Below are positions 17,288-25,687 of a stretch of 64,000 nt of DNA, piece after piece. Below the pieces are notes generated by a model. The model worked only from the letters and a program-made list of their open reading frames with translations. It did not search any database and was not told the origin of the DNA. The position numbers and the translations under genes were made by a program. Each line of letters opens with the position of its first letter. Position 1 is the first letter of the stretch. This DNA is from a bacterium (GTDB lineage Bacteria > Actinomycetota > Acidimicrobiia > Spongiisociales > Spongiisociaceae). The stretch is from assembly GCA_028820935.1 (NCBI GenBank), contig JAPPHZ010000026.1:1-64000 (forward strand), written 5' to 3'.

Positions 17288-17338
17288 GCGGCCGTCCCGG
17301 CAGATCCGGGTAGCAGAGAGGCGCACCATGGCGGCCTC

Positions 17339-18256
17339 GTGGCGGGGAGTCCCACCATCCACCCGCTGATCCGTGACGCCCTTGTTCTGTTCGCCGAGCT
17401 CTTCCTGCTGTTCGTGGGGGTCAGCTTCGGGCTGAACCTCCTGCGGCGCCGGGTCGGCGACGAGCGCTTCCGGACGCTCATGGGCGCCTCGCCGGTCGGG
17501 GCCGCCCTACGGGGGATCGGGGTCGGTTTCATCACCCCCTTCTGCACCTATTCGGCCATCCCGGTGCTGGTCTCCCTCCGGCGGGCCGGCGTGAGCCCGG
17601 CCGGATACGCGGCGTTCATCGTGGCGGCGCCGGTCCTCGACCCGATCCTGTTCGGAGCGCTGGTGATCATCGTGGGCCTGCCGGCCGCGATCATCTACCT
17701 GGTAGTGGTGTTCGCGGCGTCGATCGGTCTGGCGCTCCTGGCCGAACGGGTCGATCTCGACCGTTTCATGAAGCCCTTGACCCCGGTGGATGTGGATGGA
17801 GGTCCCGATCCGGACATCGAAACCGGCCCGTGGCGCGGGTTTAGGAGGGAGTGGCGTCCCGCCATGCTGTCGGCTCGGGCGTTGCTCCGCACCATGCTTC
17901 CCCTGCTGGCGCTGGGCGTCCTGATCGGCCTGGCGATCGCCGCCTTCCTGCCCGCCGAGACGGTGGCCCGCGTGCCGGTCCTGTCGGGGGATGCGGCCAT
18001 CCCCGCCGCGGCGGCGGTCGGGACGGTCTTCTACATCAACACCGAGTTGTTCGTGCCGATCGCCGACGGTCTCAGGGCGGCGGGGATCGGCATCGGCGCG
18101 GTGGTGGCGCTCACCATCGCCGGTGCAGGGGCCAACGTCCCCGAATTCGTCATGCTGGCCCGGCTGACCAGCCGCAAGGTGCTGGCGGTGTTCGGAGGCT
18201 ACGTCTTCGTGGTCGCCCTGGCCGCCGGCCTCCTGGTCGAGCTAACGGTCGCCTAG
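17339..18256 (+). CDS. Permease of the UPF0718/DUF318 (ArsP-like) family
   Basis: The 305-residue membrane protein, starting at GTG 17339, has about eight hydrophobic segments in two halves separated by a charged loop near residues 140-180. It carries the family signature FITPFCTYSAIPVLVSL near residue 62 and the C-terminal repeat GAGANVPEFVMLARL. Some relatives export trivalent organoarsenicals; most have unknown cargo. No arsenic gene is adjacent, so the substrate is not assigned. Confidence 0.8.
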   Translation: MAGSPTIHPLIRDALVLFAELFLLFVGVSFGLNLLRRRVGDERFRTLMGASPVGAALRGIGVGFITPFCTYSAIPVLVSLRRAGVSPAGYAAFIVAAPVLDPILFGALVIIVGLPAAIIYLVVVFAASIGLALLAERVDLDRFMKPLTPVDVDGGPDPDIETGPWRGFRREWRPAMLSARALLRTMLPLLALGVLIGLAIAAFLPAETVARVPVLSGDAAIPAAAAVGTVFYINTELFVPIADGLRAAGIGIGAVVALTIAGAGANVPEFVMLARLTSRKVLAVFGGYVFVVALAAGLLVELTVA

Positions 18257-18298
18257 AGGTGTTGCAGCGCGAGACCCTGGCGAGGTAGTCGTCCTCAG

Positions 18299-18712
18299 TC
18301 AGATTTCGATGACATCCAATAGGTGCTCAAGGCCGACGAAATCTCCGATGTTCCTGGTGTACAGGGGTAGTTCCTCCGCGAGTGCGGTTGCGGCGATCAG
18401 TAGGTCGACCATTCGGGCGCCTCTGGCCTTCCTGCCACTTGCGGTCACGGCGGCGAAAACGCGACCGTAGGCGCGGGCGCAGGTTACGCCGAAGGGGACC
18501 GGGTTGAAGGCGGCTTCGGCTCGTTGGAGGTGTTCTTGGCGCCGAGCGCGCTCGTACGGATCCTGAGCGGCATGCGGGCCGGCGGCGAGTTCAGCGAGCG
18601 TGATGGCGCTGATGGCCACCTCAACCGGCAGCTTGGTCGGATCTACGGTGCCGACATCGATCAGAACTGAGGTATCCAGTAGACCTCTTGAAGGCTTGGT
18701 CGGCTCAGGCAA
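18299..18712 (-). CDS. PIN-domain toxin (VapC-like)
   Basis: The 137-residue PIN-domain protein has the acidic active-site pattern: LLDTSVLID with D13 near the N-terminus, ITLAELAAG, ARMVDLLIAATAL and C-terminal YTRNIGDF. It overlaps the upstream antitoxin gene by 8 bp, the normal antitoxin-toxin order. VapC toxins are Mg-dependent RNases that cleave tRNA or rRNA loops; the target of this one is unknown. Confidence 0.9.
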   Translation of the reverse strand: MPEPTKPSRGLLDTSVLIDVGTVDPTKLPVEVAISAITLAELAAGPHAAQDPYERARRQEHLQRAEAAFNPVPFGVTCARAYGRVFAAVTASGRKARGARMVDLLIAATALAEELPLYTRNIGDFVGLEHLLDVIEI

Positions 18713-18959
18713 GAGGTGTCGGGTCTTGGTCGGCTATAGCATCGAGGTCAGCGCGCCATCTCTCGTAGTCGATGTCGGGTGCGGTACGGAAGAACCCCAC
18801 CGCCTCGGCGGCAGGAATGAACCGGCGGCGGCTCAGGGGTGTGAGTTCTCCGATAGGCGTACCGTTGCTGGTAACGACAAAGCTCTTGCCTGCTCTCAAC
18901 TCGCGCATGACCTTCCCGCTGTTGTTGCGTAGCTCTCGCTGGCTAATGTCTTGATCCAT
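18705..18959 (-). CDS. Phd/YefM-type antitoxin of the VapBC-like pair
   Basis: The product is 84 residues from ATG 18959. The N-terminal DNA-binding part (SQRELRNNSGKVMRELRAGKSFVVTSNGTPIGEL) is the Phd/YefM fold; the acidic C-terminus (DIDYERWRADLDAIADQD) should wrap the toxin. The frame continues upstream to 19151, but that would run through the alr end and the palindromic operator, so I rejected the longer start. Autoregulation through the palindrome at 18969-18985 is likely. Confidence 0.88.
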   Translation of the reverse strand: MDQDISQRELRNNSGKVMRELRAGKSFVVTSNGTPIGELTPLSRRRFIPAAEAVGFFRTAPDIDYERWRADLDAIADQDPTPLA

Positions 18960-18968
18960 ATTGGGACT

Positions 18969-18985
18969 GTAGCACGTCGTGCTAC
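18969..18985. promoter_or_regulatory. Perfect palindrome upstream of the toxin-antitoxin operon
   Basis: GTAGCACGTCGTGCTAC has 8-bp perfect arms around one central base and lies 10 bp upstream of the antitoxin start, as expected for a TA autoregulatory operator. Its upstream edge overlaps the stop codon of alr (18982-18984). Confidence 0.65.
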
Positions 18986-20187
18986 GGTAGGTGGCCGTAT
19001 TGCCACTCCGGCGGGGCCCTAACTGTGAGATCGTTTTGTTGGGCACCTCCCCGGTAGCGGCGGGGGACCCGGCTGCTGATGCCGGTGAGGATCTCGTAGG
19101 GGATGGTCTCGGCCCAGGCCGCCAACTCGTTAGCCGTGATCCTCTCGTCACCCTGGGCGCCGATGATCACCACCTCATCGCCGACGCGGACGTCGGTATC
19201 GGGTCCGGCGTCGACCATGAACTGGTCCATGCATACCCGGCCCACCACGGGGTGGCGCCGGCCCCTGATCAGCACCTCCCCCCGGTTGGACAGGAGCCGG
19301 GGGTAGCCGTCCCCGTATCCCATCGGGACGACCACGATGCGGGTGTCGCGGTCGGGGGTCCAGGTTGCCCCGTAGCTGACCGGGCTACCGGAGGGGAGGG
19401 GCTTCGAGAGCACCACTGTCGACCTCCACGTGAGGGCCGGCTCGGTCCCGACCGTCCTGGGGATGGTGTCGGTCGGGTAGACCCCGTACAGCATGAGGCC
19501 GGGCCGCACCAGGTCGAGGTAGGAGCCGGGGTGCTGGAGGACGGCGCCCGAGTTGGCCAGGTGGAGGGTAGGGGTGGGGAGGCCCCGGTCACCGAAGCAC
19601 GAGACCACCCGGCGGAAGGTGGCCATCTGGTCGACGGTCTGGGCGGGATCCGGCTCGTCGGCGGTTGCGAAGTGGCTGTAGACGGCCTCGACGTCAACAT
19701 GCGGACTGCGGTGCAGGGCATCCAGCAACTCGGGGGCGCCTTCGGGTCGCACCCCCATCCGGCCCATCCCGGTGTCCACCTTGGCATGGACCCTGGCAAC
19801 CGTCCCCAGGCGGTCGGCGGCCTCCTCGATCGCTCCCACTGCCTGTATCGAGGAGACGGTCATGGTGAGGCCGTAGTGGAGGAAATCGGGAATCTGGGGG
19901 ATGTCGAGTCCCCCCATCACGAGGATGGGACACACGCTTCCGGCCTCCCGAAGCTTCGCCCCTTCCTCGAGGAACGCCACCGCCAGCCCGGTCGGTCCGC
20001 AGTTCTCGAACAACCGGGCTACCTCCACCAGGCCGTGGCCGTAGGCGCCGGCCTTCACCACCGGCAACATCCCGGCCGGAGTTACTGCTCGCTCGACAGC
20101 CCGGTAGTTGGCCGTAAGCTGGTCGAGATCGATCTCCACATGGGTTGGGCGGGGCACCCGCGGGGCTGCGGTGGGATCGAGGATCAT
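18982..20187 (-). CDS. alr: Alanine racemase
   Basis: The product is a 401-residue fold-type III PLP enzyme. The PLP lysine K45 lies in VVKAGAYGHG, where the usual motif is KANAYGHG, so the Asn after Lys-Ala is replaced by Gly. Other landmarks are KVDTGMGRMGV, YSHFATAD, LMLYGVYP, VSYGATWTP near residue 265, MGYGDGYPR and GRVCMDQFMVD. It interconverts L- and D-alanine for peptidoglycan. The last 20 or so residues after VPRRYRG (AQQNDLTVRAPPEWQYGHLP) extend past the usual family end and run into the toxin-antitoxin operator. Confidence 0.93.
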   Translation of the reverse strand: MILDPTAAPRVPRPTHVEIDLDQLTANYRAVERAVTPAGMLPVVKAGAYGHGLVEVARLFENCGPTGLAVAFLEEGAKLREAGSVCPILVMGGLDIPQIPDFLHYGLTMTVSSIQAVGAIEEAADRLGTVARVHAKVDTGMGRMGVRPEGAPELLDALHRSPHVDVEAVYSHFATADEPDPAQTVDQMATFRRVVSCFGDRGLPTPTLHLANSGAVLQHPGSYLDLVRPGLMLYGVYPTDTIPRTVGTEPALTWRSTVVLSKPLPSGSPVSYGATWTPDRDTRIVVVPMGYGDGYPRLLSNRGEVLIRGRRHPVVGRVCMDQFMVDAGPDTDVRVGDEVVIIGAQGDERITANELAAWAETIPYEILTGISSRVPRRYRGGAQQNDLTVRAPPEWQYGHLP

Positions 20188-20225
20188 TCGGTCAGGAGGT
20201 TACAGGTGGGAGGTCCGGCGACAAG

Positions 20226-21365
20226 ATGAGCACGGTCGATGGGCCAGACGGGGGACGGCCCCGGTTCTTCGATACCCGAACGGCCTACATGATGTTCATC
20301 ACCACGACAACGGAGAAGGCGGAGGTGGCGGCTCGGATCGCTCGGGAAGCTCGCCTGGTGGCTCCTGGGCCCGATGCCTTTCGTCTGTTCGACGCCGGTC
20401 TGGGAGACGCCACGGTGCTGGTCGAGGTGATGCGGAGCCTCCACGCGCTCCGCCCTCACGTCCCGTGGCTGGTGGTCGGCAAGGAGATAAGCATCGAGGA
20501 TGTCCGCATCGCCCTGGACCGGCTGCCCGACCGTTTCCACGAACACCCCGAGATGGTGTTCGTGGCGACCAACATGACCTACGGCGAGGCTACCAACCTC
20601 CGGCCGGGACCCGGGAAGGGTGAGATGGCATGGCGGAGCACCGCCCTGGAGGGGGCGACCACCGTGGGCTTCGCCCAGCAGATACGCAGCCTCCACGACA
20701 CCCTGGCCGAGGATTGGCAGGTGACCACCAGCCCCAGGACGGGCAACCCGGTCTACGTCCGCCCCGCGGTCCACGTGATCTATCGAAAGGATCGGGAGTT
20801 CATCCTTCGCCGGGTGCTTCCTGATCCGAGTACCTACCGGGCGGCCTTCGACCTCGTCATCGCCTCCCAGCCCTACCGGGCACGAACTCCGGCGGAGCAC
20901 AAGGTTCGCACCGTGATCGTCCCCCTGGCCCGGGCGCTGGCTCGCGGTGGCCGGCTGCTGGGCATCCACGCCTACGGCCACGATCCCGGCATGGAGATCA
21001 TCCACACCCTGTGGCCGGACGAGGATCCGTTCCGCACGGACCGCCGGGCCCTGCTGGCCGAGGCCGCCCGGCAGCTGTCGAGCCCGGCCGATCGAGACCT
21101 GGTGATGGAGGAGTGGGAGGACTCGGAGTCGATCTTCCGCTACGAGATGCGGACCATGCCGGTCGAGGCCAAGGAACACATCGGGACGTCCGCGATCCTG
21201 GCGGCCTGGAACGCCGCCGCCTATGTGGCCCAGATCGACGAGGAACGGATGGAGGAGGCGGTGGCGTTCGGCGCCTACCACGACGGCACCAGGTCGGTGC
21301 TCCAGCGCTACGGCCGGGTGTGGTTCAACAACGAGAGCTTCGTGATCCGCCGGGAGCCGGCATGA
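20226..21365 (+). CDS. Uncharacterised protein with a SAM-methyltransferase-like N-terminal fold
   Basis: The product is about 379 residues from ATG 20226. The segment FRLFDAGLGDATVLVEVMRSL near residue 60 resembles the glycine-rich SAM-binding loop of class I methyltransferases, and FDLVIASQPY near 220 resembles the post-strand-4 motif. No substrate domain is recognisable. The gene diverges from alr with a 38-bp gap and is followed 13 bp later by the P1 peptidase gene. A catalytic assignment beyond 'possible methyltransferase' is not supported. Confidence 0.6.
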   Translation: MSTVDGPDGGRPRFFDTRTAYMMFITTTTEKAEVAARIAREARLVAPGPDAFRLFDAGLGDATVLVEVMRSLHALRPHVPWLVVGKEISIEDVRIALDRLPDRFHEHPEMVFVATNMTYGEATNLRPGPGKGEMAWRSTALEGATTVGFAQQIRSLHDTLAEDWQVTTSPRTGNPVYVRPAVHVIYRKDREFILRRVLPDPSTYRAAFDLVIASQPYRARTPAEHKVRTVIVPLARALARGGRLLGIHAYGHDPGMEIIHTLWPDEDPFRTDRRALLAEAARQLSSPADRDLVMEEWEDSESIFRYEMRTMPVEAKEHIGTSAILAAWNAAAYVAQIDEERMEEAVAFGAYHDGTRSVLQRYGRVWFNNESFVIRREPA

Positions 21366-21378
21366 AGGGCGGTGCGCC

Positions 21379-22290
21379 GTGAACGAGACCATAACCGCGG
21401 TGCCCGGGGTGGAAGTCGGGCACTGGACATCGGAGGAGCACCGTACCGGGGTCACCGTGCTGGTGTTCCCCGAGCCCAACGTGGCGGCGACGGAGATCAG
21501 GGGAGCGGCGCCCGGAAGCCGCGAGACGGCCTTGCTCGGCCCCGGGATGCGGGTCCAGCAGATACAGGCGTTGGTGCTCACCGGAGGGTCCGCCTTCGGG
21601 CTGGCGGCGGTGGATGGGGTGGTCCGGGAGTTGGCCGGCGACGGCCGGGGGCATCCCACCCGCAACGGCCCGGTTCCCATCGTCCCCGCGGCGGTCATCT
21701 ACGACCTCGATCGACCGTCCGGCTTCCACCCCGGAGGGCCGGAAGGAGCACTCGCCTACCGGAGTCGCTCGCCGGTGCCCGTGCCTCAGGGACGGATCGG
21801 GGCCGGTCGGGGCGCGACCACCTCGCAATGGCGGGGCCCGGCCGCCGTCCGGCCCTCCGGGCTCGGATCCGCCCGGGTCGAGGTCGGCGCCGTGACGGTC
21901 GGCGTGCTGGCGGTGGTCAACGCGGTGGGCGATGTCTTCACCCTCGAAGGGGATTCGCTCACCGGCGGCGAGCTGGTTCCCGGCCCGGCCGCCTCCGCCG
22001 TCACACCCCATGCCAATACCACCCTGGTCGCCGTGGCCACCGATGCCCGCCTGGAGCGGAACGACCTCTTCCGGCTGTGCGTGCGGTCCCAGGATGCGGT
22101 GGCGGCCTGTATCCGGCCGGCCCATACCAGATATGATGGCGACTCGGCGTTCGCGGTGTCCTGTGGAGAGTTGATGGGAGATCCAGATGCGTTGGGCGAG
22201 GCCGCCTTTGTCGCCACCGGACGGGCTATCGCCGCGGCGGTGACCAGCACCCGTCCGTGCGATCCTGACCGGACGGAAACCGGACCATGA
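21379..22290 (+). CDS. P1-family peptidase (DmpA-like aminopeptidase/esterase)
   Basis: The 303-residue protein has family features: an opening VPGVEVGHWTSEEHRTGVTV, LTGGSAFGLAAVDGVVREL near residue 70 and GRGATTSQW. The autoprocessing/nucleophile region is HANTTLVAVATDA near residue 214, where the first Thr after Asn is the probable N-terminal nucleophile of the beta chain. Members are Ntn hydrolases with L-aminopeptidase/D-esterase or beta-peptidyl activity. It overlaps the glycosylase gene by 4 bp. Confidence 0.85.
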   Translation: MNETITAVPGVEVGHWTSEEHRTGVTVLVFPEPNVAATEIRGAAPGSRETALLGPGMRVQQIQALVLTGGSAFGLAAVDGVVRELAGDGRGHPTRNGPVPIVPAAVIYDLDRPSGFHPGGPEGALAYRSRSPVPVPQGRIGAGRGATTSQWRGPAAVRPSGLGSARVEVGAVTVGVLAVVNAVGDVFTLEGDSLTGGELVPGPAASAVTPHANTTLVAVATDARLERNDLFRLCVRSQDAVAACIRPAHTRYDGDSAFAVSCGELMGDPDALGEAAFVATGRAIAAAVTSTRPCDPDRTETGP

Positions 22291-22931
22291 CCCCTGTTGA
22301 GATTCGGGAGCGGCTGGGCGAACTGGCCGGACGGGCGGCCACCTGCACGGCCTGCCGCCTTCACGAACGACGCACGCAGGCCGTCTTCGCCGACGGTTCG
22401 CCCGAGGCGGACATCATGTTCATCGGCGAGGGTCCCGGCTACAACGAGGACAAGGAAGGCCTGCCGTTCGTGGGCAAGGCGGGCATGCTGTTGAATCGGC
22501 TTCTCGGTGAGGTGGGTCTGGATCGGAGCGAGGTGTACATCGCCAACGTGGTGAAGTGCCGGCCTCCGAACAACCGGGATCCCCGCCCGGACGAGATAGA
22601 GGCATGCAAGCACTTCCTGGTGGACCAACTCCGGCTGGTGGACCCGGCCGTGGTCATGACGATGGGCAACTTCTCGACCAAGCTCCTCCTCAAGACATCG
22701 GTGGGTATCACCCGCACCCGAGGCCAGGTGTACCCGTGGTGGGGGCGGGTGGTGATCCCGACCTTCCACCCGGCGGCTGCCCTGCGGAGCGGTCCCGCCA
22801 TGGAGGCGACTATCAAGGCCGATCTGGAGATGGCGGTGCGAACAGCCCGGGAGCGGTTGGCGGATCCGGATGCGCAGGCCGGCGCGCCGGAGGCTCCCGA
22901 CTCCTACGAACAGCTCGGCCTGTTCGGATGA
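22287..22931 (+). CDS. Family 4 uracil-DNA glycosylase (Fe-S)
   Basis: The 214-residue protein has a CTACRL cysteine pair near residue 17, NVVKCRPPNNRDP near 87 and ACKHFL near 105, supplying the four cysteines of the 4Fe-4S cluster. The active-site motif is FIGEGPGYNEDKEGLPFVGKAG near 45 and the HPAAALR motif is near 155. It removes uracil from DNA in base excision repair. The gene is coupled to the P1 peptidase before it and tsaE after it by 4-bp overlaps. Confidence 0.92.
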   Translation: MTPVEIRERLGELAGRAATCTACRLHERRTQAVFADGSPEADIMFIGEGPGYNEDKEGLPFVGKAGMLLNRLLGEVGLDRSEVYIANVVKCRPPNNRDPRPDEIEACKHFLVDQLRLVDPAVVMTMGNFSTKLLLKTSVGITRTRGQVYPWWGRVVIPTFHPAAALRSGPAMEATIKADLEMAVRTARERLADPDAQAGAPEAPDSYEQLGLFG

Positions 22932-23407
22932 TCGTTGTCGAAGCGCAAACCCCGAGCGACACTCGCCGGATCGGCCGGGCCCTGGCAGGGTTGGTGCAAC
23001 CGGGCGACATCATCCTGCTCTCCGGATCCCTGGGGGCCGGCAAGACCGTCCTGGCCGCGGGCATCGGCGAGGGCATCGGCGTGGCGGAGCCGCTCACGTC
23101 GCCGAGCTTCGTGCTGGCCCGTCACTACCGCGACGGGTTCATGCCGCTGCTCCACGCCGATGTCTACCGGATCGGATCATCCGGTGAATTCGAGGACCTC
23201 GACCTGATCGAAGCGGCTAGTGACGGCGTGCTGCTCATCGAGTGGGGCGACGTGGTGGCCGGTCGCCTGCCCGACACGTGCCTGTCCGTGGAGATCGAGG
23301 GTACCGGTGACGGCACCCGGACGATCCGGCTCTGCCCCTCGGAGCCTTGGACCGGCCGCCCGCTCGAACCCGCCATGCAGGAAGCGGCGCGAGGCGTGCG
23401 AAGGTGA
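22928..23407 (+). CDS. tsaE: tRNA t6A biosynthesis ATPase TsaE
   Basis: The 159-residue P-loop protein has Walker A GSLGAGKT near residue 36, SPSFVLARHY near 60, a DVYRIG switch and LIEWGDVV near 103. TsaE is the ATPase that drives turnover of the TsaB-TsaD complex making threonylcarbamoyl-adenosine at tRNA position 37. I chose ATG 22928 because it overlaps the glycosylase stop. The order tsaE-tsaB-rimI-tsaD is the conserved actinobacterial arrangement. Confidence 0.93.
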   Translation: MIVVEAQTPSDTRRIGRALAGLVQPGDIILLSGSLGAGKTVLAAGIGEGIGVAEPLTSPSFVLARHYRDGFMPLLHADVYRIGSSGEFEDLDLIEAASDGVLLIEWGDVVAGRLPDTCLSVEIEGTGDGTRTIRLCPSEPWTGRPLEPAMQEAARGVRR

Positions 23408-24108
23408 GGATCCTCGGAATCGACACCGCCACGGGGGCTTCGTCGGTGGCGCTCCTGGAGTCGAGGCGCCTGGTGGCCTCCGCCGGACGCTCGGGGAGCC
23501 GGGACCACGATGCCTTCCTCATCCCGGCCATCGACTTCTGCTTCGCCCAGGCCGGGTGGCGTCCCGAGGAGCTGGATGCCGTTGTGGTCGATGTGGGGCC
23601 GGGCCTGTTCACCGGTGTCCGGGTCGGCATCGCCACCGCGCAGGGTCTGGCCACGATGCTGGGCGTGCCGATCATGGGCGCCTCCTCGCTGGATGCGCTG
23701 GCTCTCCGCGCCACCACCGGGCACAGGTACATCTGGGCGGTGGTGGACGTTCGCCGCGGCGAGGTGGCGGTGGCCGGTTACCAGCCGGTTCCCGGCGGCG
23801 CCGCGCTGGACGCACCCGCCGAGTTGGTCGGTTACCAGCAGTTCCGTGGGATCCTCGAGTCCGATGCCAGGGAGATCCTGGTGGTGGGCGATTGGGAGGC
23901 TCTCCCGCTCTCGGTCTTGCGCGGACTGCGAGGAGTCCGTACCGGCATGCCCCGCTACCCGTCGGCGGACGCCCTGGCCGAGATGGTGGTCTCCAAGGCG
24001 GAGCGGGGGGATTTCGGCCATCCTCGAGAGGTGCGACCCTTCTACATGCGGGAGCCGGACGTCACCCTCGGCTCGGTACACCGCCGGGAGGCGGGCCTGT
24101 GGTCCTGA
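23404..24108 (+). CDS. tsaB: tRNA t6A biosynthesis scaffold TsaB
   Basis: The product is about 234 residues from GTG 23404, which overlaps the tsaE stop (GTGA). It is an ASKHA-fold pseudo-enzyme with ILGIDTATGASSVALLES at the start and VVDVGPGLFTGVRVGIATAQGLA near residue 64. It dimerises with TsaD in the threonylcarbamoyl transferase. It overlaps the rimI gene by 10 bp. Confidence 0.92.
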   Translation: MRILGIDTATGASSVALLESRRLVASAGRSGSRDHDAFLIPAIDFCFAQAGWRPEELDAVVVDVGPGLFTGVRVGIATAQGLATMLGVPIMGASSLDALALRATTGHRYIWAVVDVRRGEVAVAGYQPVPGGAALDAPAELVGYQQFRGILESDAREILVVGDWEALPLSVLRGLRGVRTGMPRYPSADALAEMVVSKAERGDFGHPREVRPFYMREPDVTLGSVHRREAGLWS

Positions 24109-24599
24109 ACGGCGGGCTGGTGGTCCGGGATCTGCTCACAGAGGACTTGGATCAGATCCTCGAACTCGAGGCCGCCACCTTCCGGATGCCGTGGTCCCGC
24201 GAGGTGTTCGAGGCGGAACTGGACGCTCCGGGACGGTCGTACCTGGTGGCGGACTACCAGGAGCAGGTGGTCGGTTACGGCGGTCTCATGCTGGTGGAAC
24301 TCGACGCCCACATAAACACGCTGGCCGCGCGGCGCCCGGCGCCGGTGCCTGCCGTGGGAACCCGTCTCATGCTGGCGCTGGTGCACATCGGGTTGGCGGG
24401 TGGTGCCGAGCACCTGACCCTGGAGGTCCGGGCCTCCAACCGGCGCGCCCAGGAGTTCTACCGGAAATTCGGCATGGCTCCGGTCGGGGTGCGAAAGCAC
24501 TACTACCGGGACGAGGATGCCCTGATCATGTGGGCGCACGACATCACCGGCGCCGGGTACCGGGAACGGCTCCGGCTGATCGAGGAGGCCCTGCCTTGA
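24099..24599 (+). CDS. rimI: Ribosomal protein S18 alanine N-acetyltransferase-like GNAT
   Basis: The product is about 166 residues from GTG 24099, the start that gives a normal RimI N-terminus and a short overlap with tsaB. GNAT features are LVADYQEQVVGYGGLMLV, a large variable loop, and LTLEVRASNRRAQEFYRKFGMAPVGVRKHYY, the RimI-type acetyl-CoA and substrate region. The loop near residues 70-85 (AARRPAPVPAVGTRLM) replaces the canonical Q/RxxGxG/A pyrophosphate motif with a poorer match, so catalytic strength is uncertain. Confidence 0.85.
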   Translation: MVLNGGLVVRDLLTEDLDQILELEAATFRMPWSREVFEAELDAPGRSYLVADYQEQVVGYGGLMLVELDAHINTLAARRPAPVPAVGTRLMLALVHIGLAGGAEHLTLEVRASNRRAQEFYRKFGMAPVGVRKHYYRDEDALIMWAHDITGAGYRERLRLIEEALP

Positions 24600-25600
24600 G
24601 CGGGCCGCTGGTGCTGGCGTTCGAGACCTCGTGCGACGAGACGGCGGTGGCGGTCACCGACGGCCGGCGGGTGCTGTCCAACGTGCTCTCGTCGCAGGTG
24701 GACATGCACGCCCGGTTCGGGGGAGTGGTGCCCGAGGTGGCTGCCCGCGCCCATGTCGAAGCGATCCGCTCCCTCACGCACCGGGCGTTGCGGGAAGCCG
24801 GGGTACACCCCGACTCGCTGGACGGCATAGCCGCCACCAGGGGGCCGGGCCTGGTCGGATCGCTGCTGGTGGGCTTCTCGTTCGCCAAGGCCATGGCGTG
24901 GAGCCGCGGCCTTCCGTTCCTCGGCGTGGACCACATGGAGGGACACCTGTTCGCGCCCCGCCTGGACTTCGACGATTTCCGGCCTCCCGGCGTGGTGCTG
25001 CTGGCCTCGGGAGGCCACAGCCAAGTGGTCCTGGTCAACGGGTGGGGGGACTACCGCGTCCTCGGCCAGACCATCGACGACGCGGCCGGCGAAGCATTCG
25101 ACAAGCTGGCCCGCTTCATGGGACTGGGCTTTCCGGGCGGGCCGGCCATCGACGCTCTCTCGGAGACGGGAGATCCCGACCGGATCAGGTTCCCGCGGGC
25201 GCTGGCCGACCGCCGCTACGACTTCTCCTTCTCCGGCCTCAAGACGTCCGTCGTGACCACCCTGGAGAAGGCGCGGGCATCCGGGACGCTGCCCTCCCGG
25301 GAGGACGCAGCCGCGTCGATCCAGGAGGCGATCGTCGATGTGCTGGTGCAGAAGACGATGAACGCGGTCGAGGACCATCGGGTCGAGGTCGTCGGTGGCG
25401 GGGGCGGCGTGGTGGCCAACCGGCGTCTCAGAGCGCGGCTCGGGGAGGAGGCCGCCCGCAGGGGCGTGGGGCTGTTCCTGCCCAGGCCGATCATGTGTAC
25501 CGACAACGGCGCCATGATCGGCGCGGCGGCGGCCTTCCGGCTGGAGCGGGGCGAGCGGACCGAGTGGCGGGCCGGGGTCGATTCCTCGATGAGGCTGTGA
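24596..25600 (+). CDS. tsaD: tRNA N6-adenosine threonylcarbamoyltransferase TsaD
   Basis: The product is about 334 residues from TTG 24596, which overlaps the rimI stop (TTGA). Landmarks are LAFETSCDETAVAV, FGGVVPEVAARAH, the metal-binding HMEGH near residue 115, LLASGGHSQVVLV, DDAAGEAFDKLAR, GGGGGVVANRRLR and CTDNGAMIGAAA. It transfers threonylcarbamoyl from TC-AMP to A37 of ANN-decoding tRNAs. In actinobacteria it normally sits next to groES; here about 9 kb separate them. Confidence 0.95.
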   Translation: MSGPLVLAFETSCDETAVAVTDGRRVLSNVLSSQVDMHARFGGVVPEVAARAHVEAIRSLTHRALREAGVHPDSLDGIAATRGPGLVGSLLVGFSFAKAMAWSRGLPFLGVDHMEGHLFAPRLDFDDFRPPGVVLLASGGHSQVVLVNGWGDYRVLGQTIDDAAGEAFDKLARFMGLGFPGGPAIDALSETGDPDRIRFPRALADRRYDFSFSGLKTSVVTTLEKARASGTLPSREDAAASIQEAIVDVLVQKTMNAVEDHRVEVVGGGGGVVANRRLRARLGEEAARRGVGLFLPRPIMCTDNGAMIGAAAAFRLERGERTEWRAGVDSSMRL

Positions 25601-25687
25601 GTCGGTAAGAGGGCGCCTTAACAAGCCGCTCGGGACCTGCGGGGGATGATGTCTGCGGGTGAGTGAGCGGAAGCGGGTGCGGTTCAG

